64,000 nt of DNA from Capitulum mitella (lineage: Eukaryota; Arthropoda; Thecostraca; Pollicipedomorpha; Pollicipedidae), in contig CP099849.1 of the NCBI GenBank assembly GCA_030062745.1, forward strand, positions 8,333,767 through 8,397,766. The letters run 5' to 3'. A program made the translations under genes and the position numbers. Below are positions 11,301 through 20,726 of this stretch, one piece after another (the first letter of the stretch is position 1; every line of letters begins with the position of its first letter). Below the pieces are notes generated by a model. That model had not been told where the DNA came from. It did no database searches and saw only the letters and a list, made by a program, of their open reading frames with translations.

Positions 11301-14300
11301 TTTTTTTCTTAGCAGATTGTGGCCTTGAAATTCATGGCCTGAAATATTTGATTGGAGGAAGCTGTGCCCTTCTAATTGTTGTGTGCTGTTTTCAGTTTGT
11401 GCATCTAAGTTCTCTCTTGGTTCATGTCTCTGTATGCCAAAACAGTTGTTCAGCTGTATGGTGGCCTATATTCTCAGATGATTGTGATGTACCTGCGGTT
11501 CCTGCGGCGGGAAAACAGCACTGACCTTCTTCAGTATGCTTGGTAAGCATGAACTAGTTGCCATTTGAAGAGAATGTGTTTCTCAAAATGCCTGACTTCC
11601 ATCTCTCCATGTGGATGAAGCTTGGGCTTTGAGCAACACGGTCTCATTAAAAAACATTGATTGATCTATACCATGCTGAAGTATTATCCAGCATCATATG
11701 TCTAACTTTTCTGCATCTATGGCATTGAGGAATTGCCTTCCAGTCCAGCTCGTGTCGTGGGTATTCCGATGTCTTCCTTGTGAGTATTCCGTTTTTTCTT
11801 TCTCTGAGTCGGAACTGCTTGTCGGTGTCGTGTGATGCCAGACTGTTGGTTCCTTTTTCACGGTGCCCGTGGCTCAGGATGAATCTGAGCGTTGTTCCAC
11901 GTCTGGGTCACGTCCTAATTGCTGTTTTGTTTTTGCCTAACACAGATTAGGTGAGGATTGCTGTTGGTAAGTAGGCTGGCAGAGGAGGCCAGCCTGTCGA
12001 GGCTGCGCCAGTGGCGATCGGCCCCTCCCTCCGGCCGGTGCCGCCGCAGCCCAGCCGCCCGAGCGACCAGCCGCCGTCTCGCCCGCCGCCGGCCGGCACT
12101 AGACGCCTCTCTGTCTGTGATCCTCGCCCGACTCTAAACTGTCCAGCTGGACTTGTTTCCTATTGCAGACGGTCGGCCCTGCCCAGTCGGCCGCCCGCAG
12201 CCGCGTACCCATGTCCGGCACAGGCGAAGGTGAGCTGAGTCACGCTTCACCGAGACTGTCGTGTCCGCTCGCTGCGTAGTATGGTCACAGCATGCGCTTA
12301 ACTTGCCTTGACGTATGGCCGATTTTTGCGCTCTTGCGCTCGACTATTCCCATTCCAGGTCTCAGACATCTATCTTTGAAGGTGATTCCAGGAGGAGCTC
12401 TTTGTCAACGTTCGTAATGTTAGATCACAAGTGTGGTCACCAGTCAGTTGATGTCTACTCCAGTATAAAGAATCAAGTACCTACGACACAAGCAAGATTC
12501 TTTGTTCATCCAGCTTCTTTGAACTTTGCTGGGTTAGGTTTTTCGTTTCCTTTGCCAGTTGTTAAAAGCTTCCATGAAGTTACATTTTCTGGATTGTTAC
12601 AACCGTAGATGCTTGGAAACAGGCTGGATGGTTGGATTGCATTCAGATTCCGGCCATTTTAGGCAGCAGTCTCCAAATTTCAGTTCGACAGAGAGCTCCA
12701 CTTTCTCTGCGCGTGGTGCGTCAGCGCGCGACGTGTGTAGCGTGAGCACCTCCGGCAGCCGGTGTGAGCCGTGTCTCTGGGCTGGTGCTGAATATGTGGT
12801 ATTGACATTGCAGTGGGTTGCGAGGAGCGAAACTGGCTGTGGTCGCGACGACCTCGGTCTCGCCGGTTCGCCGCCTCTGGCTCGCCCCCAAGCGACACTG
12901 CGCTCACAAGGTGGTACTGCGCACCGGCCCCGAGTGCGCTGCTGGGCTGGCTCGACCGTTCACGCGCGGCCTGCCAGTCCGCGGGTAAACGCGCCGACTT
13001 CGCCCGCCTCCGCCCGCCAGCTGGTCTCGCTTCACGATGATCGATCTGTCCTGCAGGCTGTGTGTTTAAATTTTGAATATCTGTCAAAGTTTGGTAAATT
13101 TGGAAAGGGTTCGAACGGTGTGGTAACAACAGATTGTAGTACTTTGTAGATTTCACGAAATTTTAAGGTCTCCAGGGCTGGTGCAGGTTGTCATCAAAGT
13201 AGATGAATCAGTCAATTGCCATCAGTATATAGATTTGGCAAAGTTGTGCCGGGCATCGCGCAGATGTTCTGTTCTCGTTATTCCTTGAGTATGGGTAAAT
13301 GGGCATCATTGTTTAAGATAGTTCGCATATGTAGGTAAGGGACTCCAAACTCTATTGTTCATGTAAGATAGGTTTGCAGCAGTCAAACAGGAAATGGGTG
13401 AGTTTTATATTTGTTGTTGGACAAACTCGGGAAATAATGCAAACGCTAACTTAGATATGATGTCATAGTTTCATAGCATAGTTGATTGTAGAATGCACCA
13501 GCCCTGGTGAGTGACTTGATGTCATGATTGAACGATGGAACTTTCATGCATTTTGCTATGAACAGCCTCTGTGTGTGATGTGTGTGCTCGTCCCCAGACT
13601 TGTGCCTGGATCCTGGTGGAATGTTTGTTCCCCCATTTTGCGTCCAATGCTTAGATGACTGGGGTAAGCATTCGTCACCTGGTCGCTGCTTCGGTCTACC
13701 GGCACGCGACGGTTCCTGTGTTGACGGAATGACACCCAGGTCACCGAATGGTTCAATGCAAAATATGGGTAACCTGCATTGCATTGGGTTCTAGGCACAT
13801 GTCTGATCGCCACCACGTGCACAAGCATACGTTCAATCACTTCCTGTGAAAAAGCTCAGCTAGCAAACAACACCAAGCCACATGGCTCTGGGCTCATGTG
13901 TGGCTGTTGGTATTAACATACGAACAGGGAGCACATTCGTGATGGAAATTGTCATCGCTTTGCAGTGCGCTAAGTCCTTCGGAACGCGCACGTATCATTG
14001 CTGGTGGTCTCGAAACGGTTTTGGCCGTGGATTTCTGAAGGGCGTTGAAGGGCGGACTCGGCGCGTTTGCCCGGCGTTTGTGGGTTTCTGCGCCAACGCT
14101 GAAAGGCCATTGCGTGCGTGGCGCCTATGCTAGTGACCATACTGCCTGGACATGGGTACGCGTCTGTGGCGGGCGCCGCGGCGGCCGTCGTTCCTCCTCC
14201 ATCCTCTCGGGCGTCTGAGGCGGGCGGCCCGGCCGGGGCGCGTGCGGCGCACGTGGCGACCGGAGCCGCCTTGTGAGCTGGCCTGACGGGCGCCGCCCCC

Positions 14301-17300
14301 TCCTTCCGTCCGCAGGAACGCCATGAACGACGCGCTGCGCACCAACGTGTTCGTCCGGTTCAGTCCGGAGACGGTGGCGGCCGCCTGCATCTACCTGTCG
14401 GCGCGCGTGAAGCGCGTGCCGCTGCCCAGCCGGCCGCACTGGTTCCACGTGTTCGGCATGGACGAGCGAGACCTGCGGGACATCGCCACCGCCATCCTCA
14501 AGCTCTACCGGCGCGCCAAGGTACGACGCCGGCCCTGCTGCTTGGGGCATAAAGGTTTTGAGGCCGCCGTTTGTTGATAGTGGAAACAACCAGGTCCATT
14601 CGTAGACTTAACTTCACGTAAAAGTGTAAATGGGTCTTGAAAGCTGCGTTGTGTGTTTTGTTACATGTGAAAGTTGCTGGTGCTCGTCGGCGGTCATTGG
14701 TTCGTTGTGTCAGTACTGGCGATCTGCCTCCAGTTTGTCGGTGGGTCCGCTCGTTCCGGCCATGTTGGTGCCAGTGTCTCCGCGGCAGAGCCCTGTCACA
14801 TGTCTGACGCCGCGTATGACCGGACTGCCGGCCTGCCCGCAGCCCAACGCCGACCAGCTAGAGCGCGCCGTGGACGAGCTGCGCACGCGGCAGCAGGAGC
14901 AGCGGCTCAAGAACAAGCTGCTCTCTGGTACCAACACGCCGCAGGGGGCGGGCAACTTCAGCCCGATGGCGTCGCACAACAACTCGCCGGCCGAGCAGCG
15001 GCCGCCGGCGGTCGGCTCCGGCGGCCGCGACACGCCCAACGGCGACGCCAAGCTCAACAAGGAAAACATCGCCGCCGCCAAGCGCGCCGACAGGTACGGC
15101 TGGCGCTGCCGCGCCGCCCGGCCGACGGAACCGCATTGGCGGCCGTCCGAACGCGCGGTACTGGTCTTTGAGGAATGTGCGTCGTGGTCGTCGGCGATAC
15201 TCTTTATAGGTGTGATTTGTTTGTCAGTGCCTTAAGATGTTGAATGGTCACGATGGCAGGACGTTAAATATGACGTGCAACTCCATATTGAAGAGTTACT
15301 TATGCCTTGTTTTCTTCGGCTGGTTGTGATGTGTTGTGATTGCGAACAACTGTTACTTGTAAATAATTGTTGATGTATGTCATTTTCATTTCAGCTCCAG
15401 ATCTCGGTCTTCAAATGAAGATTCGGACAGGCGTAAGGGGAAGTCTAAGAACCGCAGGTAAGCCAGCACACTGCAAGTCTTGCTTTTTCGCATTTAATTA
15501 TTTGCGATCACGCCTATTATCCCGCGCACGACCGTCGGTCCGTCCCGAACACCGGCGACTGGGGGGCGGGCAATTGACTGCCCCCCCTCTAACTCACGAA
15601 CGGTTAGACGCACGATAAAAATAAGCATACCGTTGGAAAGCCCATCACGAGTAGAGCTCGAAACTGGTCTCATTTTTAGTTTTAGATAATATGTAAGCCA
15701 ATTTACGCCCTATGTATGTTTTCTCATAGCCGACTGCATGAGACCGAGAAATGGCCTGAATCTCAAGGGCTGTAACTAATAACGCATAGGTAAAGGCACC
15801 AGCGCACAAGTAAATGTCCGCGGATGCCGGTACACGTCTAATTTCCTCAGATTTGTTCAATATATACGCCGAAACGTTGAGTTAAAGACACCGTAATTCT
15901 CCCGTCAGGCGTCACTGTGCGCCGCTGCCGTATGCGGTACCAAAATGACGGGAACTAATTTTAGCGTTCCTTTATTTTCGCGAAAAAAGACGATCTATGT
16001 AAATTTTGTTGATCTTTGTGGTTCTTGTGATGGTTTCTGATGCTTAAATTTTGGAAAAATTGATTAGTTGCCAATCTACAAAGTTGGCGGAGTTTTATTC
16101 GCGAGGGCCTTTTTATTTCCAAAATATGCTACTTTTTCAAACTTTTTGAGGTTCCTGGTATTACGTCTGTGCAAGCTAGTTGTGCCATTTTCTACCCATT
16201 TTGAGTAATTCATCGTCGATTTTGACGGTGGTACATTTTGGCCCACTTCAGTTATTCGTGACCTGACCTCAGGTCAATGGCTGGAAGTCACTGATACTTT
16301 GCCCAATGACGGTAACTAGATGTCTGCTTCACTCCACACTAAAAATGTGATGAAATATTCCGTCAATTTCAGAAAAAACGGCGATATGTCTTAAAAATGG
16401 GCTTGACCTTAGGTCAATGACCCGGAAAATTCTGAAAAATCCGAGATAGCAGATTTGTTGCATCTATCACGATCACTAATCCCTGAAAGTATTATTGAGA
16501 TATCTTGTTTTGCGAAAAAGTTAGAGGGCGCTAAACTTTTTTGGACTTAGGTCTGTTTGACCTGGTCTAGGTCAGGCACCTGACCTGACCTGAGGTCAAA
16601 ATTTTGACACAAGACGTAAAATTGATGGAGCAAAAGGTACACAAAGTTTTGTGACTCTGTGTTAGTTCGTTCTCTCGCAATCCCAGAAAAACCTCAGGGG
16701 GGGGCAGTCAGCTGCCCCCCCCAGTCGGGGACGGGTTATGTTGGAGAAACTTCATGCATATTGTCCAGCAGATTGCATTGTAAATTGCCTGAGTAAAGTA
16801 AAGTCACTGTTATGAATTCTGTCAGAAGGTGTGGGCCATTTGCGATTGGTTAGGATCAGCAAGATGTCCATTCAATGCTGCCAATGTATGACGTGTCTTG
16901 GTGTGTTCGGTTGCAGGGATCGCTTCCACCACCGGTCCAGGTCGCGTTCCCCCGTCGACAAGCGTCGTCGTCACTCCTCCACCCCGGACCGGCACAGGAA
17001 TAAGCACAAAAAGGACAAGGATAGGAGGTACGAACTACAGCCTGCCCTGTCATGATCCTGGGGTCATGATCTGTTTCCCTCTGTTCGTACCAACTGCAGG
17101 TGTGCAAGCGTTGCATTGTTTTGTAAACGTCTCGTAGTACGCAATATTTTATGTAGTAAAAATTAACCGTCTTTGGACGGGACAGTGAAGTTTGCTTGGC
17201 TCTTCGTCTGTTGTGTGATGAGAGACCATGCTCGTCGCCGTAGTTAGCACTTCGCCGGCATTAAAAATTATTCCGCCTTTCGTTTGTGGCATTTCGTTTC

Positions 17301-17574
17301 ATTGGTGGCATACGTCGGCTGTTGGTTGCTGGCAGCGGACGCGCCCGCCTCGGGGTCACTGCGGTATGTCTTCAGCAGAGAGAAGCACCGGCGCCGCTCT
17401 GCGGACCGCGAGAGGGCCCGCTCCCGCTCGCCGGTCCGCTCCAAGTCCAAGCACGAGCGCCAGGAGCGCGGCGCCGTCCTGTCCGGCGGCAAACGGGAAC
17501 GACGCGCCGGCTCGGTCGACCGCCACAAGGCCGACAAGAAGCGCACCTTCGACAACAACCACAAGCGGCGCTGA
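6801..17574 (+). CDS. CCNL1: Cyclin L (CCNL1/CycL family), nine coding exons, complete
   Basis: The spliced product is 469 residues and matches the metazoan cyclin L family along its length. It has the SPTPS-x-x-DGLD lead-in, the first cyclin box ([32 protein letters not shown]), the [10 protein letters not shown] / ELGFCVHV stretch, and the second cyclin fold ([15 protein letters not shown]). An Arg/Ser-rich tail follows, with RSRSRSPV and [10 protein letters not shown] runs. In the family, cyclin L binds CDK11/PITSLRE kinases, sits in nuclear speckles through its RS region, and affects transcription and pre-mRNA splicing. Exons are 6801-7010, 10722-10906, 11057-11177, 11478-11542, 14316-14520, 14843-15093, 15395-15457, 16917-17027 and 17376-17574. 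All junctions are GT-AG with matching phases. The start is the first in-frame ATG of a family-like N-terminus; an extra upstream 5' UTR exon is not excluded. The human protein is about 526 residues, so the length is normal with a shorter RS tail. Confidence 0.93.
7486..8075. mobile_element. 590-bp MITE with long inverted repeats and near-perfect 8-bp target duplication
   Basis: The element begins GGTAATCCTTAC and ends GTAAGGATTACC. The arms stay complementary for about 160 bp (ACACCATGCGCAGAG / CTCTGCGCATGGTGT; CCGATTTCGCCACCAGGGTG / its complement). Flanks CCAACTTG (7478-7485) and CTAACTTG (8076-8083) match at 7 of 8 bases, as expected for hAT-type insertion. It is non-coding and lies in cyclin L intron 1. 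Confidence 0.8.
7846..7870. repeat. (CCTAA)5, arthropod-type telomere unit
   Basis: Five exact copies of CCTAA (TTAGG on the other strand) lie inside the MITE at 7486-8075. Interstitial, not a chromosome end. Confidence 0.85.
8347..8394. repeat. (TA)n microsatellite in cyclin L intron 1
   Basis: An uninterrupted run of about 24 AT dinucleotides. Confidence 0.95.
8803..9172. repeat. Diverged tandem duplication (~185-bp unit) in cyclin L intron 1
   Basis: Units at 8803-8975 and 8992-9172 share AGTTTTCCT..CAC.TTGCT.ATTT, TATCC.G..GCAT, GCATCTGGT.TGTG.ACATCA and TTCTAATTTTGGAAC / TATAATTTTAGAAC in the same order. Similarity is roughly 70 percent by eye. No coding frame is shared. Confidence 0.6.
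10722..10906 (+). CDS. CCNL1: Cyclin L exon 2 (first cyclin box)
   Basis: The exon follows the acceptor TGTTTCAG and begins TAMATGQVL. It continues through [21 protein letters not shown] and DVINVFHH, which form the core cyclin-box helices. It ends AA|GTAAGT in phase 2. Confidence 0.93.
11057..11177 (+). CDS. CCNL1: Cyclin L exon 3
   Basis: It encodes the TISPMVLDP stretch, then [17 protein letters not shown] and CVHVQHPHK. This is the most conserved part of cyclin L after the first box. The acceptor is TTCTAG and the donor AAG|GTATGT, ending in phase 0. Confidence 0.93.
11478..11542 (+). CDS. CCNL1: Cyclin L exon 4
   Basis: A short 65-nt exon encoding [21 protein letters not shown]. It ends with the first two bases (TG) of the Trp codon of the family motif A-W-N-x-MND. 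The split TGG codon matters: any inserted exon that begins with A creates TGA here. Confidence 0.9.
12169..12229 (+). CDS. Candidate poison (stop-introducing) cassette exon in cyclin L intron 4
   Basis: A 61-nt GC-rich block is bounded by a strong acceptor (pyrimidine-rich tract then TATTGCAG) and a strong donor (GAAG|GTGAGC). Exon 4 ends in TG and this block begins with A, so inclusion creates an immediate TGA and a 193-residue product truncated inside the cyclin fold. Vertebrate CCNL1 and CCNL2 make short isoforms by alternative splicing in this part of the gene. Use of this exon is an inference from splice signals alone; no transcript evidence is available here. Confidence 0.45.
14316..14520 (+). 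CDS. CCNL1: Cyclin L exon 5 (second cyclin fold)
   Basis: It completes the Trp codon and encodes [19 protein letters not shown], then ACIYLSARV and [12 protein letters not shown]. This is the second half of the cyclin fold. The acceptor is CGTCCGCAG and the donor AAG|GTACGA. From this exon on, the coding sequence is very GC-rich. Confidence 0.93.
14843..15093 (+). CDS. CCNL1: Cyclin L exon 6 (linker after the cyclin fold)
   Basis: It begins [14 protein letters not shown] and continues with a charged, probably helical segment ([14 protein letters not shown]), then a Gly/Ser/Pro/Asn-rich low-complexity stretch ending AAAKRAD. The position agrees with the segment after the cyclin fold in other cyclin L proteins, although the sequence itself is poorly conserved. 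Ends in phase 2 at AG|GTACGG. Confidence 0.85.
15395..15457 (+). CDS. CCNL1: Cyclin L exon 7 (RS region)
   Basis: A 63-nt exon encoding [21 protein letters not shown], the start of the Arg/Ser region. The acceptor is CATTTCAG and the donor CAG|GTAAGC, in phase 2. Confidence 0.87.
15541..16736. mobile_element. 1.2-kb element with G-run terminal inverted repeats in cyclin L intron 7
   Basis: The left end reads GTCCC...CGACTGGGGGGCGGGCA..TGACTGCCCCCCC. The right end is its inverted counterpart (GGGGGGGGCAGTCAGCTGCCCCCCCCAGTCGGGGACGGG). Each arm is itself partly palindromic. The interior has no coding frame but holds three TGACCTnAGGTCA palindromes. Confidence 0.65.
16917..17027 (+). CDS. CCNL1: Cyclin L exon 8 (RS region)
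   Basis: It encodes [20 protein letters not shown] followed by a Lys/Arg/His-rich stretch, part of the nuclear-speckle type RS tail. The acceptor is GTTGCAG and the donor GAG|GTACGA, in phase 2. Confidence 0.88.
17376..17574 (+). CDS. CCNL1: Cyclin L exon 9 (RS tail and stop)
   Basis: The terminal exon encodes [20 protein letters not shown] and a basic tail ending NNHKRR with a TGA stop. Two acceptors 3 bp apart (TTCAG and TTCAGCAG) keep the same frame, so the exact start is uncertain by one codon. Confidence 0.88.
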
Positions 17575-17760
17575 GCGGCGGACGACGACAGCCGGCGGAG
17601 CTCCTGGACTGTCGTGCGGCGCACGGTCCGAGGCGTGGTGCTATGCGCGAGGTGTGCCGAAATGAGAGGTGCTCGGGCTGCCATCGGCTCGCATTGTGAT
17701 CCATCCGCGGGCGCACCGTGTGCGCTTCTGTGTCTAAAGTTAGGTACCAATTGTCGCCTC

Positions 17761-17766
17761 CATAAA
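17761..17766 (+). terminator. Possible poly(A) signal variant CATAAA for cyclin L
   Basis: No AATAAA lies within the first kilobase after the cyclin L stop. The nearest related hexamer is CATAAA about 190 nt downstream. This is weak support only. Confidence 0.25.
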
Positions 17767-19737
17767 GTGTCCTTGTAGAAGATTCACGTTCATCCGAGTG
17801 TAATTTCGATCATGGACGGGTTCGTGATAGGGCTCTGTGTATTGTTTACAAAGCTAGGCCCTGGCGATGTTGTGGGGTCATTGCAATGCCATCGAGATAT
17901 GTGTAATCTGGTCCGGAAGGCAGCCCTAAAGAGTTCTCGGCTTTGATTAACAGCGTGACTGAAAAAGTGTCATCGCGCATGTGGGGGCCTGTCGAACGCC
18001 TGTGAATCAAAACTTTCACCACGTGTATTTTAACGAAACTATTTTTTGAACTTCGGTGTCGAAAGTTCAGGCCGCTGGAAGGGTCGAAAGGTTGCCGGCA
18101 TACACAATGTACATGCCCGAATGTGACAAATGCATTCATATGAATTGTGCCCGTCTTTTCCTCCATTCATTGGAAGACATGGCAGTTCGCCAGAACAATA
18201 TGCTGATAGCAAAAAGCGTTGCGGAACGTAATGTGGCTGGAACCGTTATGTTGCGTCGCCATTTCATTAATTTTTGATCGAGCGGTGACTCCAAGGTTGC
18301 AGCCGATCCCCGCAAAGACAGCGGTAAACGTTGCTGCTGAGCCTTCATTACTCCGCTAGTTACGAGCCGGTCGTGCGCCTGCGTAGGACAGCGGGATACG
18401 TGATAGATTAAGTTTAACACAACGGTCGGCCGACTGCTAACGACTGCATCCGCGAGGGCAAACGACCAGCGAAAAGGCCGCCGTCGTGAGCAAAAATCCC
18501 GCGCGTGATAACATGGAACACGGTCAGGCCATCTTATACAGGGTCAGGTCAGCGGAGCGGTCATAGTTACTCCAGCGCCGGTATTGTTTAATTATTCACA
18601 AATGGTATCATTTGTGTACCTCTGTTGGTACCTCTGGTACCAAAAGAGGTTATGAGGTAGCTTTAAGAGGAAACAGGAAAAGGTATAAAATGGTACCCCT
18701 TTTTCTGAAGCGTTCTGCCGTTTCCCTGCGTTGATTTGCGCATTCGCTGGTATGTGGTCCTCGGGCCTAGCTAATGCACACACTCGGGTACGTGGAACGT
18801 ACGGAGACACTAATGTGACCAGTTAAGCCGTAACGTTTATTTCTGTCCACAAAGCAATATGCTCTCATCGATACGACTGGCAACGCAAATTGTGCGAAAA
18901 GGCAATTCGTGTTCCAGCAGTAAAGCATAATGATGAAACATAGATCATATCTTGCTGCATTCTCAGCTCGTTCTTGCTGCTGAGCTAATCGCTTCCACTG
19001 AGACTTGTGTAGGTTGTATTTGACACGAATTAAGAGCAGACGAGAACACGCCGGAAACGAACGGAGAAGTAATGAACTTGGCTCCACTTCACTACGCCGC
19101 ACAACACTGCTGGCGACCGCGCTCCTTCTCACCAGCGCTCCCATCCCCGCACGGCCTGTCCGCCCAGAAACGTTCTTACAACCCACCTCACCGACATCGC
19201 CGCGCCCGCACCTCAACAACCAGCTCTGCTAGCGCTGCCGATTCTACTCCATGACGTCACGAAGGCGTACTACGGTAAATCGCGCTGCCGATTTGCACCG
19301 TGCGTCACAACTTGCGCTCGAATCACACAAGTCACCACACTCATCTGCGCTGCATCAGTCATGGCTTACTATCCATGGAGTCATCATGTAAGGTTGGCTT
19401 GATTCACATGTAGTCGACCAGTGCGTGGTAAGATTTTCTCGTCACTGCTCAGCTGTACACCGAGACAAAGTTCTTTCCACACAACCAATCTGACGGGGCA
19501 AACTGGCGTCACCAGTCATGCAAGGCTGAAGGCCTGTTCCGTCTGACGCCACCAGTCGCTGAATGCTGAGAGCATGGGTTTAGGAACAGGGAGCGGGGGA
19601 CTCCGGCCCCAACTTTTTGGAAAATTTACCATTATCTCTATGGGGAAAAACGTCTGCTCTCCCCCCTCACTTTCCTTGGTGTTTCTGCGTCCCTGGCTGA
19701 AGGCATCTTGTCACCAGTGCACCGAGACGGACATCGT
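17767..19737. other. Intergenic, nothing recognised
   Basis: This is the convergent intergenic space after cyclin L. Frames at 18767-19219 and 18136-18420 on the minus strand are open but have no recognisable motifs or neighbouring exons. Confidence 0.3.
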
Positions 19738-20184
19738 CTATGACTTTACTCGTCTGCCGCGATTGGTCGTTTTGGACCGACGAAGCCGACAGCAGGACTT
19801 GCGACGCTTGCCACAGCGCCGGAAGTTGCGAGGACATGCCGGGTCAATGACATCAGAGTCCTCCGAGTCGCCATTCCTAGCCGCTCGTCTGCCGCGACAG
19901 GCCGTATTCGACAGCTCGAGCCGACAACACAAACCGCCACAGCGCCTGAAGCCGCATGGACATGGCGCTTCAGTGGAGTGCTCATTCGCAGAATCACCCG
20001 CGTCTGTGTTAGCGGCGTCAACTGGATCGCCTGGAGTGTCCGGCCCGGTCGACAGGGGCTGGTCTGGAACCGGTACCGATGGCTGAGCATGGCGCTGGCC
20101 CGGCGGGACCAGCAGCTGCAGCATAAGCCGGGTGTCGGTGGGCGGCTGGAGGTAGACCCCGCCGCTGCTGCTGGTCACCAGCAC
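19738..20184 (-). other. Unrecognised Cys/Arg-rich open frame with an internal duplication
   Basis: A 148-codon minus-strand frame contains two diverged copies of a unit of about 37 residues. They share the pattern C-P-x-x-F-R-R-C-G, then C-C-R-L, a Ser/Thr step and R-G-R-R; one lies at about 19753-19850 and the other at about 19885-19975. Both copies stay open. It could be an exon of an unknown gene or a decaying tandem repeat; no family is recognised. Confidence 0.35.
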
Positions 20185-20187
20185 GCA

Positions 20188-20563
20188 CTGCCGACACAGG
20201 CAGACCCCAGACCCCGTCAGAGTCCTCCCACTGCCGACTTAGACAGACCCCGTCAGAGTCCTCTCACTGCCGACACAGACAGACCCGTCATTCCTCCCAC
20301 AGCCAACACAGAAAGACCCCGTTAGAGTCCTCCCACTGCCAACACAGCCAGACTGCGTCAGAGTCCTCCCACTGACGGCGCAAACAAACCTCGTCAGAGT
20401 CCTCCCACTGATGGCACAAACAGACCTCGTCCGAACAGACCTCGTCAGTCATCCCACTGATGGCACAAATTAACCTTGTCAGAGTCCTACTACCGATACA
20501 GACAGACCCCAAACCCCGTCAAAGTCCTCCCACTGCCGACATATACAGAACCCCGTCAAGATC
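20188..20563. repeat. 36-bp minisatellite, about ten copies
   Basis: The repeated unit is close to CCCACTGCCGACACAGACAG followed by ACCCCGTCAGAGTCCT, with point changes and two length variants. Because 36 is a multiple of three, several frames stay open and mimic 12-residue protein repeats on both strands. Confidence 0.85.
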
Positions 20564-20726
20564 CAGTTTCATTGTTTTTATTTTTATTTTTTTTTGGTTA
20601 GCCATGGCATCTTTAAAAGCAAGCGCGAAGGCCACCGTCATTTTGACAGGCTTCTGCAAACTGCAGTTTTAACTGGTCGGAAACAATGCCTGATCAGAAT
20701 CATTAACCCACTTTCCACAGCCAATC

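Noticed and set aside
12814-12919. Possible second alternative exon in cyclin L intron 4 (acceptor CATTGCAG, frame open)
   Set aside because: The donor (AAG|GTGGTA) is weak and the encoded text resembles no cyclin L isoform; GC-rich DNA stays open easily.
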